64,000 nt of DNA from positions 930,001 through 994,000 of the forward strand of contig OW818687.1 in the NCBI GenBank assembly GCA_942493275.1, given 5' to 3'. Each line of letters opens with the position of its first letter. Position 1 is the stretch's first letter. The notes beneath the pieces are model-generated. The model was not told the DNA's origin, made no database searches, and was given only the letters and a program-made list of their open reading frames with translations. A program made the position numbers and the translations under genes. This document shows positions 17,723 through 25,757 of this stretch, one piece after another. This DNA comes from G942493275 sp942493275 (lineage in GTDB: Bacteria; Actinomycetota; Coriobacteriia; Anaerosomatales; PHET01).

Positions 17723-18040
17723 GTGGCAGTGAGTTATCGCACCGGCTCTGATTCCGGAGCAGACGTCATCGATGCTGTCCGGCTCGGCGAGCTCCTGAAG
17801 GGCTACCGCTACGCCGCCGGATACAGCCGCGTCTCGGACATGACGGCAGCGCTCAAAGAGCGGTTCGGCGTCACGATCTCGGTGTCTGCCATCGGCAAGT
17901 ACGAACAGGGTCGAACCATTCCCCCGGTCGAGATGCTGATCTTGCTGTGCGCGATCATGGAGCCGAACGGAGGCCTCGTGGAGATCGTGTCCAAGGCCAC
18001 CAGGCCCGACCTGCGCGAGCGCGTCTTCGGTTCACCCTAG
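17723..18040 (+). CDS. XRE-family HTH regulator
   Basis: This protein of about 105 residues has an HTH_3-like domain: LGELLKGYRYAAGYSRVSDM, then GVTISVSAIGKYEQGRTIPP, then LLCAIMEP. GTG 17723 follows GAGAAGGGA with good spacing; ATG 17687 is an in-frame alternative with no evident ribosome site. It lies 13 bp upstream of the amidohydrolase and may share its transcript. It is divergent from the other small XRE gene. Confidence 0.72.
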   Translation: MAVSYRTGSDSGADVIDAVRLGELLKGYRYAAGYSRVSDMTAALKERFGVTISVSAIGKYEQGRTIPPVEMLILLCAIMEPNGGLVEIVSKATRPDLRERVFGSP

Positions 18041-18053
18041 AAGGCGAGATCGC

Positions 18054-18848
18054 GTGCGCATCTGCGACATCCACACACACGTGTTCCCTGACGAGGTCGC
18101 GCCGCGCGCCGTCGCCAAGCTGGTCGAAGACGGCGGGCTCACCCCGTACTACGACGGAACCGCCGCGGGGCTCCTCGCCGACATGGACCGCACGGGCGTC
18201 TCGGTGTCGGTGCTGTGTCCGGTCGCGACGCGCGCGAGCCAGGTCACGGGCATCAACGACTGGACCGCCTCGCTCACCAGTGAGCGGCTCGTCGCATTCG
18301 GCGGCATCCACCCGGACTTCCCGAAGCCGGCAGCCGAGATAGAGCGTATGGTCGCGCTCGGCATGAAGGGCATCAAGCTGCACCCGGAGTTCCAGGGTTT
18401 CCACCCCGAGGACGAGCGGATGGACGCGATCTACGTCGCCGCTGCGGAGCATGGGCTGCCGATTCTGTACCACGCCGGCGAGGACCCTAACTACACCGAG
18501 TGGAACGGGCGGCCCGATGTCTTCGCCCGCATCACGGCCGCGCATCCCAAGCTCACGCTCATCCTCGCGCACATGGGCGGCTTCCGGATGTGGGAGCAGG
18601 TCACCGAGCACCTCCTCGGCGCGCGGGTCTATCTCGACACCGCCTACACCTTCGGACATCTTCCACCCGCGGAGTTCGGTGAGATCGTCCGTGGCCACGG
18701 CGCGGACCGCATCCTGTTCGGCAGCGACGGGCCGTGGATGGATGCGGCGCAAGGGGTCGAGGCGCTCCACGAGCTGGGCCTGTCGGAGGCCGAGCTGCGC
18801 CTTATCCTGTGGGACAACGCGGCGGAGCTTCTCGGACTGGGTGACTAG
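18054..18848 (+). CDS. Amidohydrolase family protein (amidohydrolase 2)
   Basis: This 264-residue TIM-barrel metal hydrolase starts ICDIHTHVFPDEVAPRAV (the H-x-H metal pair). It carries GIKLHPEFQGFHP, YHAGED, LILAHMGGF and FGSDGPW, the remaining His and Asp metal ligands in the expected order for the amidohydrolase_2 (decarboxylase/lactonase) group. Start is GTG 18054. The specific reaction cannot be told from sequence; related proteins act as carboxylic-acid decarboxylases or lactonases. Confidence 0.85.
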   Translation: MRICDIHTHVFPDEVAPRAVAKLVEDGGLTPYYDGTAAGLLADMDRTGVSVSVLCPVATRASQVTGINDWTASLTSERLVAFGGIHPDFPKPAAEIERMVALGMKGIKLHPEFQGFHPEDERMDAIYVAAAEHGLPILYHAGEDPNYTEWNGRPDVFARITAAHPKLTLILAHMGGFRMWEQVTEHLLGARVYLDTAYTFGHLPPAEFGEIVRGHGADRILFGSDGPWMDAAQGVEALHELGLSEAELRLILWDNAAELLGLGD

Positions 18849-18947
18849 GCTCGGGCTCGGCACGCGTCATGCTTTACGGTCGATGCGCTCGCGGGTACTA
18901 TATGCACTCGCGCGCACCCGCAAAGGCACTGACATAAGCGCACACGT

Positions 18948-19042
18948 GGAGAGCTGGCCGAGTCGGTCGAAGGCGCTCGCCTGCTAAGCGAGTAAGGGGC
19001 CATAAAGTCCCTTCGAGGGTTCGAATCCCTCGCTCTCCGCCA
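18948..19042 (+). tRNA. tRNA-Ser (anticodon GCT)
   Basis: The acceptor stem is GGAGAGC with GCTCTCC, and CCA is encoded at 19040-19042. The anticodon loop CTGCTAA gives GCT for AGC/AGU codons. A long variable arm (TAAGGGGCCATAAAGTCCCTT) lies before the T-arm GGGTTCGAATCCC. It is the third serine isoacceptor in the window. Confidence 0.95.
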
Positions 19043-19094
19043 TTTGACATCTCACCTGCCGGATGGCAGGATACTCAAGCCTTTCGAGGCACTC

Positions 19095-19171
19095 GCGCCC
19101 TTACCTCAGCTGGATAGAGGGTCTGACTACGAATCAGAACGTCGCAGGTTCGAATCCTGCAGGGCGCACCA
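19095..19171 (+). tRNA. tRNA-Arg (anticodon ACG)
   Basis: The acceptor stem GCGCCCT pairs with AGGGCGC and CCA is encoded at 19169-19171. The anticodon loop CTACGAA gives ACG, the substrate of TadA (encoded at 14 kb), which makes inosine at position 34. It lies 52 bp after tRNA-Ser(GCT), so the two are probably cotranscribed. Confidence 0.95.
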
Positions 19172-19181
19172 CCGAGATCAG

Positions 19182-19214
19182 ACGACCCCGCCACGTGCGG
19201 GGTCGTTCTCGTTT
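19182..19214 (+). terminator. Terminator after the tRNA pair
   Basis: ACGACCCCG (19182-19190) pairs with CGGGGTCGT (19198-19206), followed by TCTCGTTT. Confidence 0.8.
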
Positions 19215-19309
19215 CCGGCTCCCGATTCGAATCATCGTGACAGCCGGGTTGCCTGGGACTAGCATGATGCGGTGCACCGTACGGGTGCACTTTCGGATTG
19301 GGGACCAGG

Positions 19310-19960
19310 ATGCACGTCGTCATCGGCGGGTTCGGCCGAGTGGGCCAGCACCTTGCACGCGTTCTCGAGGACCACGACCACACCGTCACGATCATCGATC
19401 GCAGCGCGTCTGTCTTCGCCGAGCACGGCGAGGGCATCAAGGGCCGCAAGCTCACCGGCGAGGTGTTCGACCGTGAGGTTCTGATCAAAGCCGGAATCGA
19501 GCGGGCGGACGCATACGCTGCTGTCACGTCCGGCGACAACAGTAACATCGTGAGTGCGCGAGTCGCGCGGGAGCGATTCCACGTCCCCAACGTCGTCGCC
19601 CGGATCTACGATCCCCGCCGGGCAACCCTGTACGAGAGCTTCGGTATCCCCACGGTCTCGAGCGTCCAGTGGGCAGCGACGCAGTTGGTCGCAACGATCC
19701 TCGAGCCCGAGCTTCGGCTCGAGGCCGGCTATGGCGGCGGTGAGGTACTCACCGTCCGCGCCGACGCCCCCCTGTCGCTCAGCGGCAGACGAATCGGCGA
19801 CATCGAGTACCAAGGCAAGTTCGAGATCACCGCTGTGGTCCGCGATGGTGTGGCCCAGATGCCCTCGTCACGCTTCGAGCTGCTCAGAGGCGACCACCTC
19901 TTCGTGACCGTCACTCGCGACGCCCTTGAAGAGCTCAAGCAGCTCCTCGGCATCCACTAG
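19310..19960 (+). CDS. ceoB: TrkA-family potassium uptake regulator (CeoB-like)
   Basis: This 216-residue protein has an N-terminal RCK/TrkA_N Rossmann domain (MHVVIGGFGRVGQHLA with G-x-G-x2-G, then the acidic strand-end IIDRS) and a C-terminal TrkA_C domain (about 135-216). It binds NAD(H) or ATP and gates a K+ channel or transporter. ATG 19310 is chosen with GGGGA upstream. It is followed after nine bases by a paralogue and faces a large APC-type K+ transporter, an arrangement like the mycobacterial ceoB-ceoC locus beside Rv2690c. A short inverted repeat (GTGCACC, four bases, GGGTGCAC, about 19272-19290) lies just upstream. Confidence 0.9.
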   Translation: MHVVIGGFGRVGQHLARVLEDHDHTVTIIDRSASVFAEHGEGIKGRKLTGEVFDREVLIKAGIERADAYAAVTSGDNSNIVSARVARERFHVPNVVARIYDPRRATLYESFGIPTVSSVQWAATQLVATILEPELRLEAGYGGGEVLTVRADAPLSLSGRRIGDIEYQGKFEITAVVRDGVAQMPSSRFELLRGDHLFVTVTRDALEELKQLLGIH

Positions 19961-19969
19961 GAGGATCAC

Positions 19970-20677
19970 ATGCGCATCCTGATCATCGGAGCCGGGAAGA
20001 CCGGAGCATTCCTCGCCGAGAAGTTGCACGAGAACCACGAGATCACGGTGATCGAGCAGAGGCCCGAGAGGGCCGCGATGCTCGGCCGCATGGTTCCCGA
20101 GGCGAACGTCCTTGCAGGTGATGCCTGCGAGCCGGCAACGCTCGATCTCGCGGGTATCGCCGACACCGATCTCGTCGCTGCGGTCACCGGAGACGACGAG
20201 GACAATCTCGTCGTCGCGATGCTGTCGAAGCTCAACGGCGTCTCATCCGTCTACGCGCGGGTGAACCACCCCCGCAACGAGTGGCTGTTCGACAAGGAGT
20301 GGGGCGTCGACGTCCCGATCTCCTCGGCGCAGATGGCTTACGGGCTCATCGAGAAGGACTTGGGCTTCGGCGATCTCGTCAGCCTCATGAAACTCAACGC
20401 CCAGGGCGTCTCGATCGAGGAGGTGACCCTGCCCGCGAGCGCGACCAGCGTGGGCAGCCGCCTCAGTGAGGTGGAGCTGCCGCTCAACGTCCGTGTCATG
20501 GCGATCCTCGCCGCGGACGGCTCCGCCCAGGTGCCACACGGTGAGACGTTGCTTGCCGCCGGAGACCAGCTGCTGTTGCTGGTGGACGGCCCCCTCGACC
20601 AGGGCGTCATCCACGAGGCACTCGGCGTCCCGCCGGAGGTCGACGGCTCAGAGACCGCCGAGGACCGCGAGGCTTAG
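19970..20677 (+). CDS. ceoC: TrkA-family potassium uptake regulator (CeoC-like)
   Basis: This 235-residue paralogue of the preceding gene has the Rossmann start MRILIIGAGKTGAFLAEKLH with an acidic residue at the end of beta-2 (VIEQRPE), and GDACEP and VTGDDEDNLV typical of TrkA_N. A TrkA_C domain and an acidic tail (ETAEDREA) follow. Start ATG 19970 has AGGAGG immediately upstream. The two RCK proteins probably form a heteromeric gating ring. Its stop interlocks (TTAG, 20674-20677) with that of the convergent transporter gene, its likely partner. Confidence 0.9.
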   Translation: MRILIIGAGKTGAFLAEKLHENHEITVIEQRPERAAMLGRMVPEANVLAGDACEPATLDLAGIADTDLVAAVTGDDEDNLVVAMLSKLNGVSSVYARVNHPRNEWLFDKEWGVDVPISSAQMAYGLIEKDLGFGDLVSLMKLNAQGVSIEEVTLPASATSVGSRLSEVELPLNVRVMAILAADGSAQVPHGETLLAAGDQLLLLVDGPLDQGVIHEALGVPPEVDGSETAEDREA

Positions 20678-22551
20678 TTCTCGCGCCGCGGCGCAGGAGC
20701 CGGCGCGAGCTTCTCGCCGATGCGGTACGGAACGTCGGTAACGATCACGCCCGGCTCGTCGAACAGCTGCTGCTTAAGGAAGAACGACGTCTTGTCGTGC
20801 AGCATCTGATCGGCGACGTGCTCGGCCGCATACTCAGGGATGATGACGGTCACCACGTGATCGCTCGTCGGTCGCGGAACAGACCTCACGCGCTCGAGGA
20901 TTGGGCCAATGATTTCGCGGTACGGCGAGTCGATGACGGTGAGCCGGACGCCGAAGTCCGCCTCGTCCCATCGGCTCCTGAATTCGGATCCCTTGCCGGA
21001 GATGTCGACGTAGACGGCCTCGAGGGTCTCGGCCTGGAGTGACTTGCCGTACTGCAGCGCACGCACGAGCCGACGGTCGATGTCCTTCACGAGGACGATC
21101 ACGTGGTTGTGCATGCGATTGAACGACTGCCAGTTGAGGTCGACCATGTCGTTCTCGGTGATTTTCAGCTCAGCCTCCACGCGCGCGTACTGGCGGCGAA
21201 TCCACAGGAAGCACGCCACGATCACCGGGATGAGGACGACCACCATCCACGCGCCGCTCGTGAACTTCGCCGAGGCGATCACGATCGTGACCACCGCTGT
21301 GACTACCGCGCCAGATGCGTTGATGGCCAACGACCGCTGCCAGTTGGGCTCCTTGTAGCGCAGGTGGTGGACAACCATCCCTGACTGGGAAAGCGTGAAC
21401 GACGTGAAGACACCCACCGCGTACAGCGGAATGAGCTTGGTGGTCACGCCCCCGAAGATGACTAGCAGCGCGATGGCCGCGCCCGTGAGCAGGATGATCC
21501 CGTTACTGAACACGAGACGGTAACCCTGACCGCGCAACTGGTGCGGCAGGAAGTCGTCGTCGGCGATGAACGATGAAAGGCGGGGGAAGTCAGCGTAAGC
21601 GGTGTTCGCTGCGAGCACGAGGATAGCCACGACGCTTGCTGAGATCAGGTAGTACAGCGGCCCGGTTCCAAACATCGCACGGGAGAGCTGGCTGATGACC
21701 GTCTCGGCATGGCTCGGCTGAACGCCCGCCAGCGTCACGAGCAACGCCACTCCCACGAACAGGAACAGCAGGATGCCGGCCATCCAGGTCAGCGTCAGCG
21801 ACGCGTTCTTGGCCTCAGGCTTCTTGAACGCCTGGACCCCGTTGGCGATCGCCTCGACGCCGGTCATGGCGGTGCAACCCGATGCGAACGCCTGCAACAC
21901 CAGGAACAGGCTGAGCGACGTCATCGCCTCCACGGGATGCGCGGGCGGCGGCACCTGGAATCCGTTGCCCGTCGCGAACCGGAAGAGCCCCAGCGTGACC
22001 ACCAGGCCGAGAAGACCGATGAAGATGAAGGTCGGGCCGGCGAAGATCGCCCCGGACTCCTTGACCCCCCGCAGGTTGGCGAGCGCGAGCAGAAGAACGA
22101 AGGCGACCGCAATCGGCACGGTGTAGCCCATCAGCGAGGGTGCGGCAGACGTGATGGCCGCAACCGCCGCCGAGATCGATACGGCCACGGTCAGGATGTA
22201 GTCCACCAGCAAGGATGCTCCGGCAACGAGACCCGGGAGGTCTCCCAGGTTCTCCTTGGCCACGATGTAGGAGCCGCCCCCGCCCGGATACTCGCGAATC
22301 GTCTGCCTGTACGACATCACGACAATCACCAGCAGAACGCCGATCGCGACCGCAATGGGCAGCGTGAGCTGGAGCGCGGCGGTTCCCGCGAGCGCCAGGA
22401 TCAGCAGGATCTCTCCCGGCGCGTACGCGACGGATGAAAGTGCGTCGCTCGAAAAGACCGCAAGCGCGACCGGGTTGTTGAGACGCTGGTGGCTCGCCTC
22501 ACGGTTGTGAAGCGGGTTGCCCAGAAACGCCCGCTTGATGGGACCGAGCAT
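20674..22551 (-). CDS. APC-superfamily K+ transporter, KimA/Rv2690c-like
   Basis: This 625-residue protein has about 12 transmembrane spans in the first 450 residues and a cytoplasmic C-terminal domain of about 170 residues. The N-terminus NPVALAVFSSDALSSVAYAP and the YPGGGGSYIVAKENLG loop are typical of the KimA (YdaO) group, high-affinity K+/H+ symporters inhibited by c-di-AMP in Bacillus. ATG 22551 is taken because GAGGAG lies five bases upstream. I looked in the 5' region for a ydaO-type riboswitch and did not recognise one. Convergence with the TrkA pair supports a K+ role; an amino-acid substrate cannot be ruled out. Confidence 0.85.
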   Translation of the reverse strand: MLGPIKRAFLGNPLHNREASHQRLNNPVALAVFSSDALSSVAYAPGEILLILALAGTAALQLTLPIAVAIGVLLVIVVMSYRQTIREYPGGGGSYIVAKENLGDLPGLVAGASLLVDYILTVAVSISAAVAAITSAAPSLMGYTVPIAVAFVLLLALANLRGVKESGAIFAGPTFIFIGLLGLVVTLGLFRFATGNGFQVPPPAHPVEAMTSLSLFLVLQAFASGCTAMTGVEAIANGVQAFKKPEAKNASLTLTWMAGILLFLFVGVALLVTLAGVQPSHAETVISQLSRAMFGTGPLYYLISASVVAILVLAANTAYADFPRLSSFIADDDFLPHQLRGQGYRLVFSNGIILLTGAAIALLVIFGGVTTKLIPLYAVGVFTSFTLSQSGMVVHHLRYKEPNWQRSLAINASGAVVTAVVTIVIASAKFTSGAWMVVVLIPVIVACFLWIRRQYARVEAELKITENDMVDLNWQSFNRMHNHVIVLVKDIDRRLVRALQYGKSLQAETLEAVYVDISGKGSEFRSRWDEADFGVRLTVIDSPYREIIGPILERVRSVPRPTSDHVVTVIIPEYAAEHVADQMLHDKTSFFLKQQLFDEPGVIVTDVPYRIGEKLAPAPAPRREN

Positions 22552-22703
22552 GTGGCTCCTCGTGCACTGGTTCGCGCCGCAGCGCGTCTTGGGGTCTCGG
22601 CAAAGGAGAGTACACCCACGCGCGCCCTGGCGATAGCGACCGTACCCGACCGGAGATAATCCGGACAGCCCACGTGCACTACACTGCTCCGAAAGGGCTG
22701 CCA

Positions 22704-23216
22704 ATGCTCACGATCGTCGGGGTGATGGGCGGCGCGGTCGTATCGGCCGAAGTCGCTGAGCAGGCGGAGGTCCTGGGAAGGCTCATCGCCGAGAACGGCT
22801 GGGTCCTACTCACAGGCGGTCGGGACGCCGGGGTCATGGCGGCGGCCTCACGCGGCGCTGCTGCGGCAGGAGGGCTCGTCGTCGGTATCCTGCCGGGAGA
22901 CTCGACCGATGGGGTCGCGCCCGGCGTTCACATCGCGATTCCCACAGGGATGGGTGACGCCCGCAACGCCATCAACGCGCTCGCGAGCCACGTCGTCATC
23001 GCGATGCACGGAGGAGCCGGGACCATCTCGGAAGTCGCGCTCGCGCTCAAGTCGGGACGCGATGTCATCACTCTGGGGCTGTCCACAGGGGAGGCGTTCG
23101 CCGGCTACCGCTCGTCGGGGCGCCTGACTGAAGCCGACTCACCGTACGCGGCTGTGGAGGCCGCAGCCCGCGTCATCGCCCAAGGGGGACACCCACCGAA
23201 TAGCGTTCGCGGTTGA
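22704..23216 (+). CDS. TIGR00725/LOG-like SLOG-fold protein
   Basis: This 170-residue Rossmann-like protein has VGVMGGA at the N-terminus, a VLLTGGRDAGVMAAASRGA loop, and GGAGTISEVALALKSGRDVI. That last Gly-rich phosphate-binding segment followed by Glu is shared by the LOG/SLOG superfamily (the TIGR00725 group). Nucleotide or nucleotide-sugar binding is expected; no enzyme activity can be assigned. The PGGxGTxxE motif of true LOG cytokinin hydrolases is here GGAGTISE, so the Glu is retained. It is transcribed away from the K+ transporter gene. Confidence 0.8.
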   Translation: MLTIVGVMGGAVVSAEVAEQAEVLGRLIAENGWVLLTGGRDAGVMAAASRGAAAAGGLVVGILPGDSTDGVAPGVHIAIPTGMGDARNAINALASHVVIAMHGGAGTISEVALALKSGRDVITLGLSTGEAFAGYRSSGRLTEADSPYAAVEAAARVIAQGGHPPNSVRG

Positions 23217-23275
23217 TTCCTCTGCGGTTGGAGGGATACTCTCCCTTAGAGGATTCGGCTGCTGGGGGTCAGACG

Positions 23276-23518
23276 ATGGCGAAGTGCGTGTGGGCGGATA
23301 TCTGCATCTTCTTCAACGAAGAAGTCGGATTCTCGCCTGAGATGAACCAGACGATGCGCGAGCGCTTCTGCCTTGGCGACAGCAGCGGCTGTGCACGCCT
23401 CGAGGCACTCGACATCCTGCCGCTGCCCGTCATCCCCGAGGACCTGATTCCCACCGAGAACGACCGGCTGAAGGCCATATTCGCGGAGTATCGCCGGCAG
23501 TTGTGCGAAGGGAACTAG
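23276..23518 (+). CDS. Small four-cysteine hypothetical protein
   Basis: This 80-residue soluble protein begins MAKCVWADICIFFNEEVGF and has a second Cys pair in RFCLGDSSGCARLEA. The CX5C and CX6C spacing could form a zinc or Fe-S site. ATG 23276 follows GGGGGTC. It lies 59 bp after the SLOG gene. Its stop interlocks through CTAG with a stand-alone response regulator on the other strand. No family recognised. Confidence 0.7.
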   Translation: MAKCVWADICIFFNEEVGFSPEMNQTMRERFCLGDSSGCARLEALDILPLPVIPEDLIPTENDRLKAIFAEYRRQLCEGN

Positions 23519-23904
23519 GCGCAGCAGAGCTGCGAGAGCTTGGACTCGATGCTGTTCAGAAGGACGTGGCCTGCCACGTTCTTTTTGATGTAGCCGTCTG
23601 CGCCACAGCGCGCCACGATCTGGATCAGGTCCGACTCAGGCTCGGATGAGAAGATCACGATGCGCATGTCGGACTTGATCAGGTTGCGCTTCAGGATGGC
23701 GCACAGGTCATCGCCCTTGATCGACGGCATGTTGTAATCAAGCAAGATGACGTCGGGGTTGACCTCGCGCACTGCGTTGGCCACACCCATCCACTGCTCA
23801 CAGGTGTGAACCTCATGACCGGCCGAGCGAAGCAGACCCGCCGTCGCCGAAAGAATAAACGGCTCGTCGTCAACGAGCAGGATCGTGTACTTGTAGTTGG
23901 TCAT
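23515..23904 (-). CDS. Stand-alone response regulator receiver protein
   Basis: This 129-residue CheY-like receiver has the acidic pair in LLVDDEPF, phospho-acceptor D56 in VILLDYNMP, a Ser switch residue in IVIFSSE, and Lys in GYIKKN. No output domain is present, so it acts by protein-protein interaction. Neither a kinase nor the chemotaxis operon is adjacent on this strand, though both lie within 3 kb. It ends in CCA, giving a Cys pair at the tail. Confidence 0.9.
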   Translation of the reverse strand: MTNYKYTILLVDDEPFILSATAGLLRSAGHEVHTCEQWMGVANAVREVNPDVILLDYNMPSIKGDDLCAILKRNLIKSDMRIVIFSSEPESDLIQIVARCGADGYIKKNVAGHVLLNSIESKLSQLCCA

Positions 23905-24015
23905 CTCCGCCGTCCTTCACATTTCGAAGCTCCCCGAGCGAGAGACACTCCCCCGCAGTTACTAGTTTCGGCGGTACTCACACATACGCACATCGGGATA
24001 TCCCTGATTCATGGG

Positions 24016-24024
24016 TAGGGAAAT
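24016..24024. promoter_or_regulatory. Candidate regulator site TAGGGAAAT upstream of NarL-type regulator
   Basis: TAGGGAAAT lies about 120 bp before the response-regulator start, inside a segment with several GGG/CCC half-repeats (GGGATATCCC near 23997; GGGGTACTC paired with GAGTATCCC further on). The same nine bases, reversed, occur in front of the chemotaxis operon at 25749-25757. Purely pattern-based. Confidence 0.3.
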
Positions 24025-24142
24025 CGCGCAGGGGTACTCTCACCCGGAGCGAAAGTAGCGGAGTATCCCGAGGGGTACGCACGCGCACGAGATGCTACGC
24101 TCCACCATGACGTAGTGCATGCTTTCGAGCGGAGGGCCCGGC

Positions 24143-24811
24143 ATGTCGATTCGTGTGCTGTTGGCAGACGACCATCAGATAGTCCGCGACGGGCTGCGAG
24201 CAATGCTCGCCCGCTCGCTCGACGTCGAAGTGGTGGGCGAGGCCGAGAACGGCCGCGACGCCGTGAAGCTCGCACGTGAGATCCGTCCCGACGTCGTGGT
24301 GATGGACATCGGCATGCGCGAGCTCAACGGCATCGAAGCCACGCGCCAGATCACGTCGGAGATGGAAGGCGTGCGCGTGGTCGCTCTGTCGATGCACTCC
24401 GACCGCCGCTACGTCTCGGAGATGCTTGCCGCCGGTGCGAGCGGCTACCTGCTCAAGGACGGCGCGTTCGACGAGCTGGCCACCGCGATCCGCACCGTTG
24501 CCGAGGGTCGCACCTTCCTTTCGCAAGGCGTTTCGGACGTAGTGCTCGAGGACTACCGTCGGCATCTCTCCGGGAACAGCGCGCCCACGAATCTCTCCGG
24601 CGGCACCCGTCAGCTCTCCGGTCGCGAGCGCGAGGTCCTTCAGCTCATCGCCGAGGGCCAATCCACCAAGGAGATCGCGGCTCAACTCCAGCTCAGTGCC
24701 AAAACCATCGAGACTCACCGCCGCCAGATCATGGAGAAGCTCGGCATCTACAACGTCGCCGGTCTCATCAAGTACGCGGTTCGCGAGGGGCTGACCACGC
24801 TTGACGACTAG
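24143..24811 (+). CDS. NarL/FixJ-family response regulator
   Basis: This 222-residue protein has a receiver domain (acidic pair in LLADDHQIV, phospho-acceptor D55 in VVVMDIGMRE, Lys in GYLLKDGA) and a C-terminal LuxR-type HTH (about 155-215: LSGREREVLQLIAEGQSTKE, then TIETHRRQIMEKLG). ATG 24143 follows GGAGGGC. Its last codons overlap the TTG start of the next gene, a kinase-like protein, forming a two-component pair, although that partner's ATP-binding domain is degenerate. Confidence 0.93.
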   Translation: MSIRVLLADDHQIVRDGLRAMLARSLDVEVVGEAENGRDAVKLAREIRPDVVVMDIGMRELNGIEATRQITSEMEGVRVVALSMHSDRRYVSEMLAAGASGYLLKDGAFDELATAIRTVAEGRTFLSQGVSDVVLEDYRRHLSGNSAPTNLSGGTRQLSGREREVLQLIAEGQSTKEIAAQLQLSAKTIETHRRQIMEKLGIYNVAGLIKYAVREGLTTLDD

Positions 24812-25715
24812 CCCCGACAGCCTGACGAACCCGGAAGGAGCAGTCGCCCCGAAACTGAGCTCACAGCCTTGGTTTCCGTGGGTCGCCGCCGGGTGCGCCT
24901 CGGTCATCGTGTGGGTGACTGAATCACTGCTCCACGCGTACTACTTCACTCCGGGGAACTTCCTCGGTGCGCTGTTGTCGCCCGCCCCGCACGAGTTCTG
25001 GATGCGATTCCTCGTGACCGTGCTCGTCGGCGTCATCGTCGCGGGCTGGTCCTCGGCCATCCGCGAGCACCGACGCAACGACGAGCGTCTCCTTGCGTAC
25101 CAGGCGCAGCTGCGGGAGGTCACCGTGAGGCTCGCCCACGGGCAGAACGAGGCGTACCGGGCACTTGCCGACCGCCTGCACGAGGACGTCGCCCAGTCGC
25201 TGGCGGCGGGCCGGCTCTTCTTGTCGACCGCCGAGTCGGACGACGAGCCGATCGATCCTCGCGTCACCCGCGAAGTGTCGCGCATCCTCGACAGGGCGAT
25301 CGTCGACTGCCGCCAGATCGCGAAGGAGATCTCCCCGCCCTCACTGGAAACCTACGGGCTGATCACCGCCCTCGAGGCCATGGCAACGCAGGTGATGATG
25401 CGCTCGGGCGTCTCGGTGGAGATCTCGGGTGAAGAGCTTCCGGAGATACCGCGGCAGCTACTGCTCGCCGCCTACCAGGCACTCGCCGAGATAGTCGCCG
25501 TCGCCGCAAGCAACCCGGACACCAGCACCATCCGTATCGCGGCCGAATCGGTCGACGACATGGTGGACGTTCGCGTGTCATGGGATGCCGAGGACCCCTC
25601 GGACCTGCTGCTTTCCGAATCGGCGTTCAAGGTTCTCGGCGGGGACGTGACCAGGAACGCTTCCGCCGGGGCGACCGTCGTCGTTCTTCACACGCCGCCG
25701 ATGTCAGCGGCCTGA
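24801..25715 (+). CDS. Degenerate NarX/DesK-type sensor kinase partner
   Basis: This 304-residue membrane protein has two spans (about 27-45 and 66-83) and a HisKA_3-like dimerisation helix, ADRLHEDVAQSL, with H127 in the phospho-acceptor position. The following HATPase-like region lacks the normal signatures. The N-box position reads AEIVAVAASNPD without the conserved Asn, and there is no D-x-G-x-G motif where VSWDAEDPSDL stands. It may therefore be unable to autophosphorylate and could act as a phosphatase or scaffold for the coupled regulator. The start is TTG 24801, overlapping the regulator gene by 11 bases; no better start is visible. Confidence 0.75.
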   Translation: MTTSPDSLTNPEGAVAPKLSSQPWFPWVAAGCASVIVWVTESLLHAYYFTPGNFLGALLSPAPHEFWMRFLVTVLVGVIVAGWSSAIREHRRNDERLLAYQAQLREVTVRLAHGQNEAYRALADRLHEDVAQSLAAGRLFLSTAESDDEPIDPRVTREVSRILDRAIVDCRQIAKEISPPSLETYGLITALEAMATQVMMRSGVSVEISGEELPEIPRQLLLAAYQALAEIVAVAASNPDTSTIRIAAESVDDMVDVRVSWDAEDPSDLLLSESAFKVLGGDVTRNASAGATVVVLHTPPMSAA

Positions 25716-25748
25716 GAGCGCGGTCAGCTGGCCGCTCACCTCTAGGGC

Positions 25749-25757
25749 ATTTCCCTA
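25749..25757. promoter_or_regulatory. Candidate regulator site ATTTCCCTA before the chemotaxis operon
   Basis: ATTTCCCTA is the reverse complement of the TAGGGAAAT seen at 24016. Here it lies within TAGGG-N5-CCCTA (25743-25757), a short dyad about 135 bp upstream of the first operon gene. It could bind the NarL-type regulator. Pattern-based only. Confidence 0.3.

Noticed and set aside
22552..22703. Possible c-di-AMP (ydaO) riboswitch upstream of the KimA-like gene
   Set aside because: I could not align the conserved core bases of that riboswitch; only generic GC-rich pairing is visible.
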